From the NCBI GenBank assembly GCA_003116975.1, contig BGKB01000046.1, positions 186,001-250,000 on the forward strand: a stretch of DNA of 64,000 nucleotides, given 5' to 3'. This DNA is from Aurantiochytrium sp. KH105 (Eukaryota > Sar > Bigyra > Thraustochytrida > Thraustochytriidae). Below the pieces are notes generated by a model that saw only the letters and a list, made by a program, of their open reading frames with translations, was not told the origin of the DNA and made no database searches. This document shows positions 9,725-19,578 of the stretch, piece after piece. The stretch's first letter is position 1. Each line of letters opens with the position of its first letter. The position numbers were made by a program, and so were the translations under genes.

Positions 9725-10741
9725 ATGGCCGAAGTAGAGGAAAAGGCGTACGAGATCGAGGATGACTTCGACGATGACTTTGACGACGAAAGTATTGACC
9801 TCGAAGGCCCTGTCAACTCTGAGGATGTCGTCGCCGCAGCGGATAGTCGGGAGAAAGAGCGAGAGCACGAAACAACACAGGTTCTGAAGTCTCCCAAGTC
9901 CCCGCCCCAGATCAAGGCCGCACCGCCTGTTGCGAAAAAGACACCAACCACTCGCAAGACTCCCAAATGGCTCGCGTTAGAGGAACTCGAACGCGATCGC
10001 TCGCGTGTCTCGCTTAACCGTGACCGCGTGCGATCCATCACACAAAAACTCTCAAAGCTACAGCAAGGTCTCGAGGTTGACCGATCTCGCTCACGTGCTG
10101 CCATGGAGACGCAGGTCAAGGAGCTCCAGACGCAGATCCAACGAATCGAAAGTGAGCAAGAATCAAGGCTCGAAGAATGCGACCAGCAGATCGAGCACGT
10201 CATGGAAGCCTTGGGCCAAGAAAGACTTGCTCGCGAGCTCTTGGATGAGCGCAAGACCAAAGAAGCAGAGGCCATCATCAAGAGCGTCGATCTTAAGATT
10301 GATGGCTTTCGCACAGACGCTGTCGCATCCGAAGAGGCACACGCTAGTGAGCTGCGAGAAATTCGCGAGCAGATGGAGACAGAAAAAGTTCTTCGCGCTC
10401 AGGCTGAGGAGAAATTTGGTGTCCAACTCTATGAGCAGGTTGCCCGTCTAACGGAGCAAGTTGAGTCTTACAAGGACCAGAACACCGCCCTTGCTGCTCG
10501 TGTGCAAACGCTAGAGACAGCGAGCAAGGCCGCAGCAGAGGAAGCAGCTGCAGAGCGTCGTGCTCGCGAAGACCACGAGACTCATGTCGATGGCTTGCTC
10601 GAGGATCTTTGTCTCAAGATGCGCAACGAGATTCTCGCGGAGCGTAACGACAGAGAGTCCATGGAGGAGACCCTGCTCAAACTTATTGAGGAAACGTGTG
10701 CTCGCGTCGAGGGCGGTCTTGTTGCATCTTCTTCTTCTTAA
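9725..10741 (+). CDS. SF-assemblin (striated-fibre assemblin / beta-giardin family)
   Basis: A 338-residue protein with an acidic head (EIEDDFDDDFDDESIDLEG) and a basic linker, then an almost continuous coiled coil from about residue 85 to the end. The C-terminal signature ERNDRESMEETLLKLIEETCARVE matches the conserved end of SF-assemblins, which form the striated microtubule-associated fibres of flagellar basal-body roots in algae, oomycetes and other protists. This implies that the organism has a flagellate stage. The ATG at 9725 lies just after an in-frame TAG at 9722. The acidic extension is longer than in classic SF-assemblins. Confidence 0.85.
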   Translation: MAEVEEKAYEIEDDFDDDFDDESIDLEGPVNSEDVVAAADSREKEREHETTQVLKSPKSPPQIKAAPPVAKKTPTTRKTPKWLALEELERDRSRVSLNRDRVRSITQKLSKLQQGLEVDRSRSRAAMETQVKELQTQIQRIESEQESRLEECDQQIEHVMEALGQERLARELLDERKTKEAEAIIKSVDLKIDGFRTDAVASEEAHASELREIREQMETEKVLRAQAEEKFGVQLYEQVARLTEQVESYKDQNTALAARVQTLETASKAAAEEAAAERRAREDHETHVDGLLEDLCLKMRNEILAERNDRESMEETLLKLIEETCARVEGGLVASSSS

Positions 10742-11057
10742 AAACCCAAGTTTACACAACCCATACCACCTTTACCACGCAAATTTTCTGTTTCTGTGTC
10801 TGTATTCGTCACGTGGCGGTATCTTTACGTTTTTCTTGATTGAGCGCACATCAATAATAGAAACTTGAAAGTTATGAATGTACGCATCCATGCTTGCTTT
10901 TACAAGTCCGCGGGCTTTCTGAGGGTTTCCAGTTGGGCACACTTTTTAGTTCAGAGGTATTCAGACAAATCAGTGTTTTCATCGTTTCTTGCGCCACGCT
11001 CAGTATAATGTAAAAGAGCATGTGAGCAGGTTCACGCTCTATTTTATATCATTTCTT
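10742..11057. other. Convergent 3' region
   Basis: About 315 AT-richer bases between the SF-assemblin stop and the end of the PH-Costars gene; probably two 3' UTRs. No gene seen. Confidence 0.6.
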
Positions 11058-12278
11058 CTATTTTGGCAAAAGGGTTACGAGGACATCGTTGTCACGACCC
11101 TGGAAGAGCATGTCCCCTTCGTAATGAATATGCTTGCGCTTCTTGGCCCGCATCATGATACCAACGAGAGTGTCTGAGATATCCTGGTACGTCACAAAAA
11201 GCTTGCCAAAAGTAACGACAGTCGATCCGTCGGGTCTCGATTCCCCAATGTCCTTGACGACCGAGACGAACTTGTCAATCTCCTTGTCGACCCACTCTTG
11301 TGCCTTGGCCGCGCGTTCTGCAGTCTTCGAACCTGCCTTGGCGCACCCATAGCCGTCTTGTCCAGGTCGAGGACCGCTGGGGCCCTCGTAGGATTCCGAG
11401 AACGGATTTGATTTGTCGGCGTTCTGCAAGCCATCGAGCTTATTGTTCCAGCCCTGGATGCGACTGAGGATGCCCCCTCCCCCGCCGGGCGGGGCTCGCG
11501 GCAGGGACCTTCGTCGTTCGGTCTGCTCCTTTTTGCGGGCAATGAGTTGCTCGGCCTCCTCCTGCTGCTTGCGTTGCCGGTCCTCGTTGAGCTTGCGGAT
11601 CCGCGCCTGCTGCTCTTCCCACTTGCGCTGCTCGCACTTTCTCTTCTCTTCCTCTTCGCGCCTCTCTTTCGCCTCGCGCTCCAGCCGCGCCTTCTCGGCC
11701 TTTTCGCGCTCCAGCCGCTCCGTCTCGTCCGTGAGGCTCTGGTCGGCGCGCTTCTTGGCCTTGCGCCGCAGGTCCACGCAGTCGTCGAGCCACGCGAGCG
11801 CGCGCTGGCACTGCTCCTCGAGCGCGCGCAGCTCGAGCAGCGCCGCGCTCGGCGCCTGGATCTCGGGGCGCTGGCTGTGGGGACCGCCGGCACTGGCGCC
11901 GCGCAGGGCGAGCCCGCCGTTGTGGCCCTCGCGCTCGCGCGTGCCGAGCTTGCGGAGCGCCGTGGCCAGAGACTGCATCCACTTTTGCTTTGTGGCCTCC
12001 GTCACGGCTGCGAAGTAGACCGTGTCCTCCAGGTCGGAGAGCAAGAAACCATGTTGGCGCTTGGTGCTGTCGCCGACGTAGTGCTCAGGCGACAGCTCCA
12101 CGAAGGTGCGCTCTGCCCCGATTTGGAGCGCGATGCCCGTGAGCGAGAGCTTTGCCTGCGCCTGAGACCACGTCTCCTTGGCGTCGCTTGACACGCGACA
12201 ATGCCACAATCTGCCCTCGAAGAGGATCTCGTCATCCTCATTGTCGAGCGCCGCGCTGGAGGCCACCATTGGATTCAC
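11058..12278 (-). CDS. PH-domain / coiled-coil / Costars (ABRACL-like) protein
   Basis: A 406-residue protein with three parts. Residues about 18-110 form a PH-like domain (ILFEGRLWHCRV ... TVYFAAVTEATKQKWMQSLATAL). Residues about 145-265 form a highly charged single helix or coiled coil (EREKAEKARLEREAKERREEEEKRK). The last 90 residues are a Costars domain: EIDKFVSVVKDIGESRPDG, VTFGKLFVTYQDISDTLVGIM, AKKRKHIHYEGDMLFQGRDND, closely following human ABRACL and the ABRA/STARS C-terminus. Costars proteins influence actin dynamics and motility, and PH domains bind phosphoinositides, so a membrane-linked actin regulator is a sound inference. Confidence 0.85.
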   Translation of the reverse strand: MNPMVASSAALDNEDDEILFEGRLWHCRVSSDAKETWSQAQAKLSLTGIALQIGAERTFVELSPEHYVGDSTKRQHGFLLSDLEDTVYFAAVTEATKQKWMQSLATALRKLGTREREGHNGGLALRGASAGGPHSQRPEIQAPSAALLELRALEEQCQRALAWLDDCVDLRRKAKKRADQSLTDETERLEREKAEKARLEREAKERREEEEKRKCEQRKWEEQQARIRKLNEDRQRKQQEEAEQLIARKKEQTERRRSLPRAPPGGGGGILSRIQGWNNKLDGLQNADKSNPFSESYEGPSGPRPGQDGYGCAKAGSKTAERAAKAQEWVDKEIDKFVSVVKDIGESRPDGSTVVTFGKLFVTYQDISDTLVGIMMRAKKRKHIHYEGDMLFQGRDNDVLVTLLPK

Positions 12279-12525
12279 AGGCTTGGCCCCTGCACGGAGT
12301 GGCTTTGCCGGCGATCGACATTCGCTGCATCACCTAGATGCTAGCACTGGTGCAAACTTGGGCTGGCCCGCACGCATACGTCATACGCCCACCGTCGGAG
12401 AAAACATTGTCCGCCTCGGCAATAACAAAAAAGAAAAAAAAGAAAGGAAAAAAAGGTGAGGCCTACATCACACACGAGGGTTTGAAAACAGAAGGATAAG
12501 AGCGAATAAGAGGAGGCGTCTGGGC

Positions 12526-14253
12526 TCAGGGAGGCGGCGTGAGAGAAAGGTGCTTATAAAGGCGCTTTCTTTTGTCGATGATGAGCGTGCAGTCCGTAGT
12601 TTCGGTGAGAGGCGGAGAAATATCAATTCGTACTTGCCGATTCATCTTGTTGTGCTTGGGTGTGCAGGTCTTGTACCGTCCACAGCGCCTTGGCCACATG
12701 TAGACACCAGTTTCCAAGTCCCTAAAGAGGCCATTGGTCTCGTCGTCAGTGTATTTGGTCGCGTTGTGCGTAAAGGTGTCATTCCCGCATCGAAGTTTGA
12801 GATGATTTATGGGCAAGACATAGGGCGTTGAGATCCAGGCTCTCTTGCGGTCTTCAGCATGGCGAAAATAAACCCACAGACTTGTTGCTACATGCTCCCG
12901 ATCCTCAACGCGGCTTTCTGTCCATAGTTCTACAAGTGGCGCAGGCATGTTAAATGTAGCTTCATCAAAGGTAAATCGAACCTTGACACCTGCAGCCTGG
13001 TCGAATTTCTCCTCAACATGCATGGTCAGCCCTGTGGATCCTATGACTGAAATTTCAGATTTGCCATAAAAGTACGGGTCTTGAAGTGGGGCGCATTTGG
13101 ACGTGAGTGGCGCAGTCTGCTCGTGCGTAATCCCCGACCGATCAGGGAAGCTACCTCGGTTGGCCTTTGACCTCAATGAAGTTCCGTGCACGCCATAGCA
13201 AAACCAGTGTTGGCCGCCGTACGGATTCTCCCAGACAAGACTGACTGGCTCAGTGCGGCCGCTCGACTTGCCCCGTCCAACGTTTCGCAGGCCCATAGAC
13301 TTGTTAAATTCGATGAATTGGTAATCCTCGTCCTTGTTCCACTGTAAAAAGTGCTGCTCCACACAGGACGCGATCTCGCCGTTAAGCTGACGACTTCCCT
13401 CTGTACTAAGCGAAAAGTCGCTCTGGTATGGAACATATGATGTGTACTTTCCGTCCCACCTGACGACGCCTTTCTTTGCGTGACCCAATCCGAGGTTGTG
13501 ATTGAGTTCGTGTGCAGCGAGCGAGGGCTTTATGGCATTTCGAATGATTGCGACCACACCACCACCTCTACCGCCGTCCCCGTTACCCCGCTTTGCAGAT
13601 CGACTGATGAGCCCCCACTCTTTGTCAGAGCGTGAATTGCCAACACCAAATGTTCGATTGAGAGCGGTAATGAGCCGGCGATTCTGGTGGATGCTTGCGA
13701 CCGGGGACGTACGTGCCTTGAAGCTTCTCCATATGGGAGTGCCACCAACCACTTTGTCGACAAAATTGAGTTTGCCACCAGAGTTTACTTCGTAGGCATC
13801 CCAAAGTTTTTTCTTAGTGATCTTTGAGTATGTTGCAAGCCTCGATTTGGAAACCAGCATGACCAATTTGCGCCGAAGCGCACTTGGAAAGTAATACGCA
13901 TTTCCCATGGCCATCTTGAATGTTCCTATGTATGCCTTGGTCGTGCGCGTGCGCGGCACGTTGCCCGAAGGAAAGTCTGCAAAGAGCTCGCGCGCTTCCA
14001 ATTCCATCGCTGCGCTAAGGTACCCATTCTTCTTGTGGGCAGAGATCTCGACTCGTTGGCCTGGAAGGGACTCGAAGTCGAAGGTGTCTATCTCGGTTTC
14101 GTCCACGGGATTGTCGTAGTCGTCGTCATTGTCATCGTACCCGTCGTACCCATCGTATCCCTCCCCATCGTACCCATACGAACTTCCAGCCCTACCTATA
14201 TCAGCCCCCAAGAGAAAGCAAAGAGTTACGATACCAATCACGTCTACTCTCAT
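12526..14253 (-). CDS. Secreted M11 gametolysin-type zinc metalloprotease, copy 1
   Basis: A 575-residue protein from the ATG at 14253. This start gives a clean signal peptide (MRVDVIGIVTLCFLLGADIG); the frame is open 129 codons further upstream, but that part is unlike the paralogue. An Asp/Gly/Tyr-rich segment (YDGYDGYD, residues 27-47) follows. The zinc site HELNHNLGLGH (H248, E249, H252, G255, H258) is the HExxHxxGxxH motif of metzincins, here gametolysin-like (M11), enzymes known from algal cell-wall lysis. The C-terminal half contains many cysteines and paired motifs shared with copy 2 (GQHWFCYGVHGT, YMWPRRCGRYKTC). It is probably an extracellular or cell-wall protease; the substrate is unknown. 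Confidence 0.85.
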   Translation of the reverse strand: MRVDVIGIVTLCFLLGADIGRAGSSYGYDGEGYDGYDGYDDNDDDYDNPVDETEIDTFDFESLPGQRVEISAHKKNGYLSAAMELEARELFADFPSGNVPRTRTTKAYIGTFKMAMGNAYYFPSALRRKLVMLVSKSRLATYSKITKKKLWDAYEVNSGGKLNFVDKVVGGTPIWRSFKARTSPVASIHQNRRLITALNRTFGVGNSRSDKEWGLISRSAKRGNGDGGRGGGVVAIIRNAIKPSLAAHELNHNLGLGHAKKGVVRWDGKYTSYVPYQSDFSLSTEGSRQLNGEIASCVEQHFLQWNKDEDYQFIEFNKSMGLRNVGRGKSSGRTEPVSLVWENPYGGQHWFCYGVHGTSLRSKANRGSFPDRSGITHEQTAPLTSKCAPLQDPYFYGKSEISVIGSTGLTMHVEEKFDQAAGVKVRFTFDEATFNMPAPLVELWTESRVEDREHVATSLWVYFRHAEDRKRAWISTPYVLPINHLKLRCGNDTFTHNATKYTDDETNGLFRDLETGVYMWPRRCGRYKTCTPKHNKMNRQVRIDISPPLTETTDCTLIIDKRKRLYKHLSLTPPP

Positions 14254-15330
14254 CTCCAAGACGTGTAGCGTTATTCCAATTGCGCGTTGGAGCTTTGCCT
14301 GCTTGCTGTTGAAACCTGATGCAGGTTTTCTGCTAAATTTTAAAACATCGTCATACAGAAGCGACCGTGTCCTCATGTGCTGGTTTGGCGAAACGCCCTG
14401 TCCACAGAAATAAACCATGCAGCACGCGCTCAGACACTTTTGCGCTATTACTTGTGGCTGGCAAGGCACACTTCGATTCGCGTTGCGTTCACTGCGCGTA
14501 CTCTTTGGACATTTTGGAGGAATTGGACAGATTGGGGAGTGAAAAGGAAGGTAGGTGGCGGAGGAACCGCAAGTATTTTCCTTGGAGGCCGGCTGGCTGG
14601 CTTGCTCATCATTACCAGGGGTCATGAGTACACAGAGCATTGAGACTTTCTACACGTGCACATGAAGTATGCCCAGTCTGAAGCATGCTCAGTCTGAGCA
14701 AGCTCGTTCATTCGTTTCAGTGTCCACTGTTTCAATTTCATTTCCACTTGCCTGCTTACTTGCTTGCTCGCAGCCCGTCATTTGCGATCACGGCACCATG
14801 CGCTGCGTCGGTGTTGCACATCCCCAGCAGCCAGCACCACCCATTCACGTGCGCTCGCAGGTCAGCGGCTGGCTTTTCGTGCAGTCTACCTTCTCTCAGT
14901 TCAATCACTCGGAGGCTAGGCTACTACGATCCATTTTCGTGCGACGCAAGGTGTGCACCACCACCACCACAAGGAGCGTTTGACAATACGGTCGGCGCGC
15001 TGCGCTGGCTACACGAGCGTTGTGCGATGCAGGCGCAAAGGTAAGCGAATGTTATGCGCAGAGCGCAAAGCAGGAGTTAGATGTGAGACTTGAAGGCATG
15101 GTGGAGCATGCAACCTTTCAGTTGTCAAGGCAGTCAGTCAAGCGGAGGCAGGAAAGATGCTTCTTCTGACACTGCGTCTACGTCTGTGTATTATTTTGGC
15201 GTGGCAAGTAGAGGCCTGGTCATCTACACTGGGACTGCCTTCTTTTTTTAGTAATTAGAAAATCGTCCATTTGTGCCGTGAATTTGCACGTACGATGAGC
15301 AATATCAGAATACAGCTGCATGTATCTAGA
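14254..15330. other. Intergenic region between the two metalloprotease genes
   Basis: About 1.08 kb with no convincing gene. It presumably holds the promoter of copy 1 and the 3' UTR of copy 2. No strong repeat or structured element seen. Confidence 0.55.
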
Positions 15331-17034
15331 CTAGGGGTAGAGAGTAAGGTGCTTGTAGAGGTGCTTGTGTTTGTCGATGAGGAGCGTGCAATTTGTAGCT
15401 TCAGTAAGAGGAGGGGTAATGTCGATGCGTACCTGGCGATTCATCTTGTTGGCCGAGGCTGTACAAGAAGCTCCGCGTCCACAGCGACGTGGCCACATGT
15501 AGACCCCAGTTTCGAACTCTACGAATTCAGCTTTTTCTGCCAAGGTATAGGTTGTGGCGTTGTGCGCAAATGTGTCCGTACCGCAACGGAGCTTGAGGTG
15601 ATGCAAAGGAAGAACGTACGGTGTGGAAGACCAGCTTCGAAGGTTGTCATCACGGTGCCAAAAGTAAACCCAAAGACTTGTTGCGATCGTCTCGCCTTTG
15701 ACCCTGCGCGGCTCGGTCCAGAGCTCGACAAGTGGCGCAGGCATGTCAAAGGCCGTTTTGTCGAATTCGAATCGGAGCGCCACACCTGCGCTCTTCTCGA
15801 ACTTCTCCTCAACGTGCATGACCAAGCCAGTTGTTCCAATGGCGGAAGATTTGTACTTGCCGTAATAGAAAGGGTCTTGGAGCGTCGCACATTTCTTGGT
15901 GAGAGGCGCAATTTGCTCGTGCGTAATGCCCGATCGATCGGAGAAACTCTGGCGTACAGGGATTGAGGATCCCCTCTTGCCATGAATTCCGTAGCAAAAC
16001 CAGTGCTGACCACCGTACGGGTTTTCCCAAACAATACTGACGGGCTCCGTACGACCTTCAGACATTTCTCGACCGACGTTGCGAAGACCCATCGTCTTGT
16101 TGAACTCAATAAACTGGTAGTCTTCGTCTGCATTCCAGTCCATGTAATGCTGCTCCACACATGAGGCTACCTCCAAATTAGCTCGATTGTTGCCTTCATT
16201 CACGAGCGAAAAATCGGACTGGTACGAAACAAAGTCTGTGTAGCGTCCTTTATTATTAAGACGACCTTTCTTGGAGTGCGTAAGACCGAGTCCGTGGTTG
16301 ACCTCGTGGCCGATGAGCGAACCCTTGTTTGGAAATCGAATGACAGCGACGGAGCCAACACTTTTCCCTCCTCCTCCGTTCCCTCGCTTGGCAGAGCGAC
16401 TGGCGACGCCCCATTTTCTAGCTGTACGGTCCGTGACGACGCCATAGTTCTTTCTGAGATCGTTAATGAGTCGATTATTGGATGTGCGACTTTGCTTGGG
16501 GTTCGCGCGGGTAAGAAAACGTCTCCATATGGGGCTATTGCCAGTGATTGCGTCGACAAACTTGAGCTTGCCACCCGAGTTCTTTTCATATTGATCCCAA
16601 AGCTTCGTGATGGTGCTCTTCGAATAACCAGCTAGTCGTTTCAGAGAAAGTGACCTCGTGTACTTGTTCCGCGCGGCGCTGGGTCTATAAAATGCGTGTC
16701 CCATGGCCATGGAAATCTCGCCTAGGTAGGTAGGAGACACTCGCGTGCGCGGTACATTACCGCTGGGCACGTCGTCAAAGAGATTTCTGGTGTCGAGCTC
16801 CATTGCAACATTCAAGCTTCCGATCTTTTCAGTTGCTATGATGGCAACTCGCTCACCGAGTAAAGTACTGACATCGAATGTGTCTTCATCTACAATGATT
16901 ATATCGGAGGCGCCATCTTCGTTGGAATCGTAGGTATCATCGCTCAGATAAGAATCATCTTCGGAGTATGCGCTGTTTCCCTTTACTCTGGCGAAAGCAC
17001 ATAGCACGGGGATGACGAGTACGAGGACCCTCAT
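15331..17034 (-). CDS. Secreted M11 gametolysin-type zinc metalloprotease, copy 2
   Basis: A 567-residue paralogue of the preceding gene in the same orientation, so a tandem duplication. The signal peptide is MRVLVLVIPVLCAFARVKG, followed by an Asp/Ser/Tyr-rich acidic segment. The metzincin motif is HEVNHGLGLTH (H243, E244, H247, G250, H253). Blocks shared with copy 1 include SGNVPRTR, YSKSTITKLWDQYEKNSGGKL, YQSDFSL, DYQFIEFNKTMGLRNVGR and YMWPRRCGRG. Divergence across the frame is substantial, so the duplication is old. The two differ most in the acidic propeptide-like stretch after the signal peptide. Confidence 0.85.
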   Translation of the reverse strand: MRVLVLVIPVLCAFARVKGNSAYSEDDSYLSDDTYDSNEDGASDIIIVDEDTFDVSTLLGERVAIIATEKIGSLNVAMELDTRNLFDDVPSGNVPRTRVSPTYLGEISMAMGHAFYRPSAARNKYTRSLSLKRLAGYSKSTITKLWDQYEKNSGGKLKFVDAITGNSPIWRRFLTRANPKQSRTSNNRLINDLRKNYGVVTDRTARKWGVASRSAKRGNGGGGKSVGSVAVIRFPNKGSLIGHEVNHGLGLTHSKKGRLNNKGRYTDFVSYQSDFSLVNEGNNRANLEVASCVEQHYMDWNADEDYQFIEFNKTMGLRNVGREMSEGRTEPVSIVWENPYGGQHWFCYGIHGKRGSSIPVRQSFSDRSGITHEQIAPLTKKCATLQDPFYYGKYKSSAIGTTGLVMHVEEKFEKSAGVALRFEFDKTAFDMPAPLVELWTEPRRVKGETIATSLWVYFWHRDDNLRSWSSTPYVLPLHHLKLRCGTDTFAHNATTYTLAEKAEFVEFETGVYMWPRRCGRGASCTASANKMNRQVRIDITPPLTEATNCTLLIDKHKHLYKHLTLYP

Positions 17035-18473
17035 ATGCTTATCAAGGCTCGCGTCGCACAGACTGCAGGCCCAACGCCGGCAATCTTGTCGATTCTTGTT
17101 TGCTACCCTCTTTTCTTTAATCCATTGTCTTCGCCAGAAGTGAAGAGCGAGCAGTGGACTGACAGACAGTACGAGAGTGGACGGCTGAGCGAGGGATCAA
17201 GTCGCTACGAACGGGCTCCCCAAAGTACAAAGAGATGAATTGAGCATTTGATTGCTCTGTTGTAAGTGCAATCCATTCTGAGGACATTCCCGTTTTCTCT
17301 CGCTCTCTCTACATGCCATGGCCCAGGACAACTTGGAAGGACCACTGAGTTCCGTCTGTTGATCTCTCATGATTGCATGCGTCGACCGGCTCCGACGGAG
17401 GGCTCGAGGCATGTTAGCTTCAACCGACCAAAGTCCATTTGAACTCTTGTTTGAGGAGGGGGCACCTCGTGATGAATTGGATGTCAGCCCATCTGCCGGA
17501 GGTGCAAAAAGCGAAATGCTTGTAGAAGGAAGCGCACAGTCAGCACAGTTGCCACCTGCAAAGTTTTTTCATTTCCTCTGATGTTGGCTTTCAGAGTGCG
17601 TTTTTCCTCGTGCTTCGACTTTGTCCTCAGGTCCGAAGCTTGTTGGAGTTGTCGTTTATCATGCATGACTTCGCCCATGGCAAGGTTGCCTCCCACAGAA
17701 GTTGTAGGCGGGTGCGTGTGTGCGAGTGTGCGTGTGTGCGTGCGGAAATGGACTACGGATCATTATGGTATACTTGCCCCTCTCAAGCCTCTGAGTTGCT
17801 TGTATGTTTGCGTGCAGCGAAACTGTTGTAAAAATAAACTTTCGTCTCGCGTTGATTGGAGGCCTACTCGCGTGCGCGCGCCACCAAAAATAGAAAAGGA
17901 AAAAATAGTCATTTACAATTTCTCGTTGCGCTTGCGCATGCCTGGTCGTGCTTGCTCGTTGTACTGAAAGCCGCCTCTGCAGCGATTGACCACGTGCTGC
18001 AAGCAGTGAAAAGAGCTGCCCTGGCCATTGTGCAAAATAATAAAAAAAGAGAAAGAAATGTGTCAGTAAAGATAAAGATCCGTTGAGCTCTTCTTGTGTC
18101 CGGCCCGGCGCCCGGCCAGGCATTTTTTTTTTCCGCTTCCGAGTCGGATCTGGCGAAGGAGCAAGCGTGCAAGTTGCGCAAAGCGCCTGGAAAGAAGCAA
18201 GCAAGACTTTTGCCTTCTAGCGAACTCTATGGTCTTCTTAGAATTGATCCGGCGCGAACAGAACCCATCATATCATGACTGACTGACTGATTTGGCAAGC
18301 GAGCCTGCGTCCTGCGCAGATCTTTCCTTGAGAGCAAAACAGACTCAACGACGACAGTTGCGATCAACGTGGAGAGCTGCTATTTGCAAGAAAGCAAAGC
18401 TGCTTTGAACGGGCTTGAGTGGGCACAGTTGGCAGGGAATCGATTGAATCTGCGAACGCGCAACCACGCCAAC
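17035..18473. other. Intergenic region, no gene recognised
   Basis: About 1.4 kb upstream of metalloprotease copy 2. It contains a GTGC/GTGT-rich tract at about 17711-17744 and A-rich sequence near 18040. Open frames are short, in all orientations, and without family resemblance. Confidence 0.55.
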
Positions 18474-18626
18474 ATGAACTTGCAACAGGTCCTCACATAC
18501 ACCCTGATTTGCTTGGTTCTCTTGACGTTGTTTCGCGACACCGAGGGTCATACGACCGAAGAAGAGTACCTGAAGACCGTCAAGGATGTTGAGAAGGAGT
18601 TCAACAACGACATGGACTACCTCTGA
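18474..18626 (+). CDS. Possible 50-residue secreted or membrane peptide
   Basis: A short frame that begins MNLQQVLTYTLICLVLLTLF, a convincing signal peptide or single membrane anchor, and continues with about 25 hydrophilic residues (GHTTEEEYLKTVKDVEKEF). The frame is open further upstream to 18369, but the hydrophobic start favours 18474. It lies alone in a long non-coding stretch and could equally be the first exon of a longer gene. Function unknown. Confidence 0.35.
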   Translation: MNLQQVLTYTLICLVLLTLFRDTEGHTTEEEYLKTVKDVEKEFNNDMDYL

Positions 18627-19578
18627 GTCGACACACAAGAGACTTAGCGTCTCATCTGGCGTCAATATAATATCCCCAGGCTCGCCACAGATTTGAGCCG
18701 TCAAACTTCAATCCTGACTTTACGCCTACCGCTCATCGCCGCTCATATTTACGTAGACTCTGACGATGGGAACCGAAGAAGCTTGCCTTCTCCATGGAGG
18801 AGAAGTCGAGCACAAGTAAGCTAGTCTTTCGCTGAAATCGAAAGACTTGCGCGCGTGCATGCAATGAAAAGTCAAAGAGTAATGCGCTTTTCTCTTCAGC
18901 ATCACATGATCAAAGCTGTCGACGCGATGAAAAGCTTGAGGCAATCGACCCATGGAAATGTTCTCTTTGATTCGGGGGAAAGAAAACATAATTCAATTCT
19001 AGGTGCTCACATGTGTATGGGGTGCGAAAGCTGTCTTGCACAAGTAGCGAATTTAAGCACATCCAGGTGGATGATGATACGAAACGTAAACGCGCTCGTT
19101 CCGATAAACTGATAGACTGCGTGATATTCCTGAAAGATTTTAGAGAATTTCGATTCAATAGGAGAAGACGGCGAAGAGAAGTGAAAGATTGGAAAGAAAA
19201 AGGGGGCAGACGTTTGCTTTGTTGACTTGAATTTCGGCAGGGACAGCGATGCCCCGTTTCCACCCTTTCAAGGTCCACCCTCCCGTGTGTCGATCGGCGT
19301 GGGGAACGAGTGCCACGCCACTTTCCTTGGCCCCCATCCTTGCACACCCGCACCAATCGATCCAACAATCCGCACGATCATTCTCTCACTCACTCACTCA
19401 CTCCAAAATATCGGCATGATACTTGCTATGCTTTAGTATGCTTACGTGACTCATACATGGACGTGGACGCGAGCACCTGCCCGACTTGTGTATAGGCCTA
19501 GGTTTGTCTTCACACGTTGGCTGGCAGGCAGGACGTTCAGGCGCCGACGCCATGATCCATCCCAAGCCCAAAATAGGC
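18627..19578. other. Intergenic region with (CACT)n repeat
   Basis: About 950 bases before the 3' end of the MPP-beta gene. A CACT tetranucleotide tract lies at about 19385-19403. No gene recognised. Confidence 0.55.

Noticed and set aside
14254-14640. N-terminal extension of metalloprotease copy 1 (129 extra codons in frame)
   Set aside because: The paralogue starts directly with a signal peptide, and a good signal peptide begins at 14253; the extension is Cys/Ser-rich random-looking sequence.
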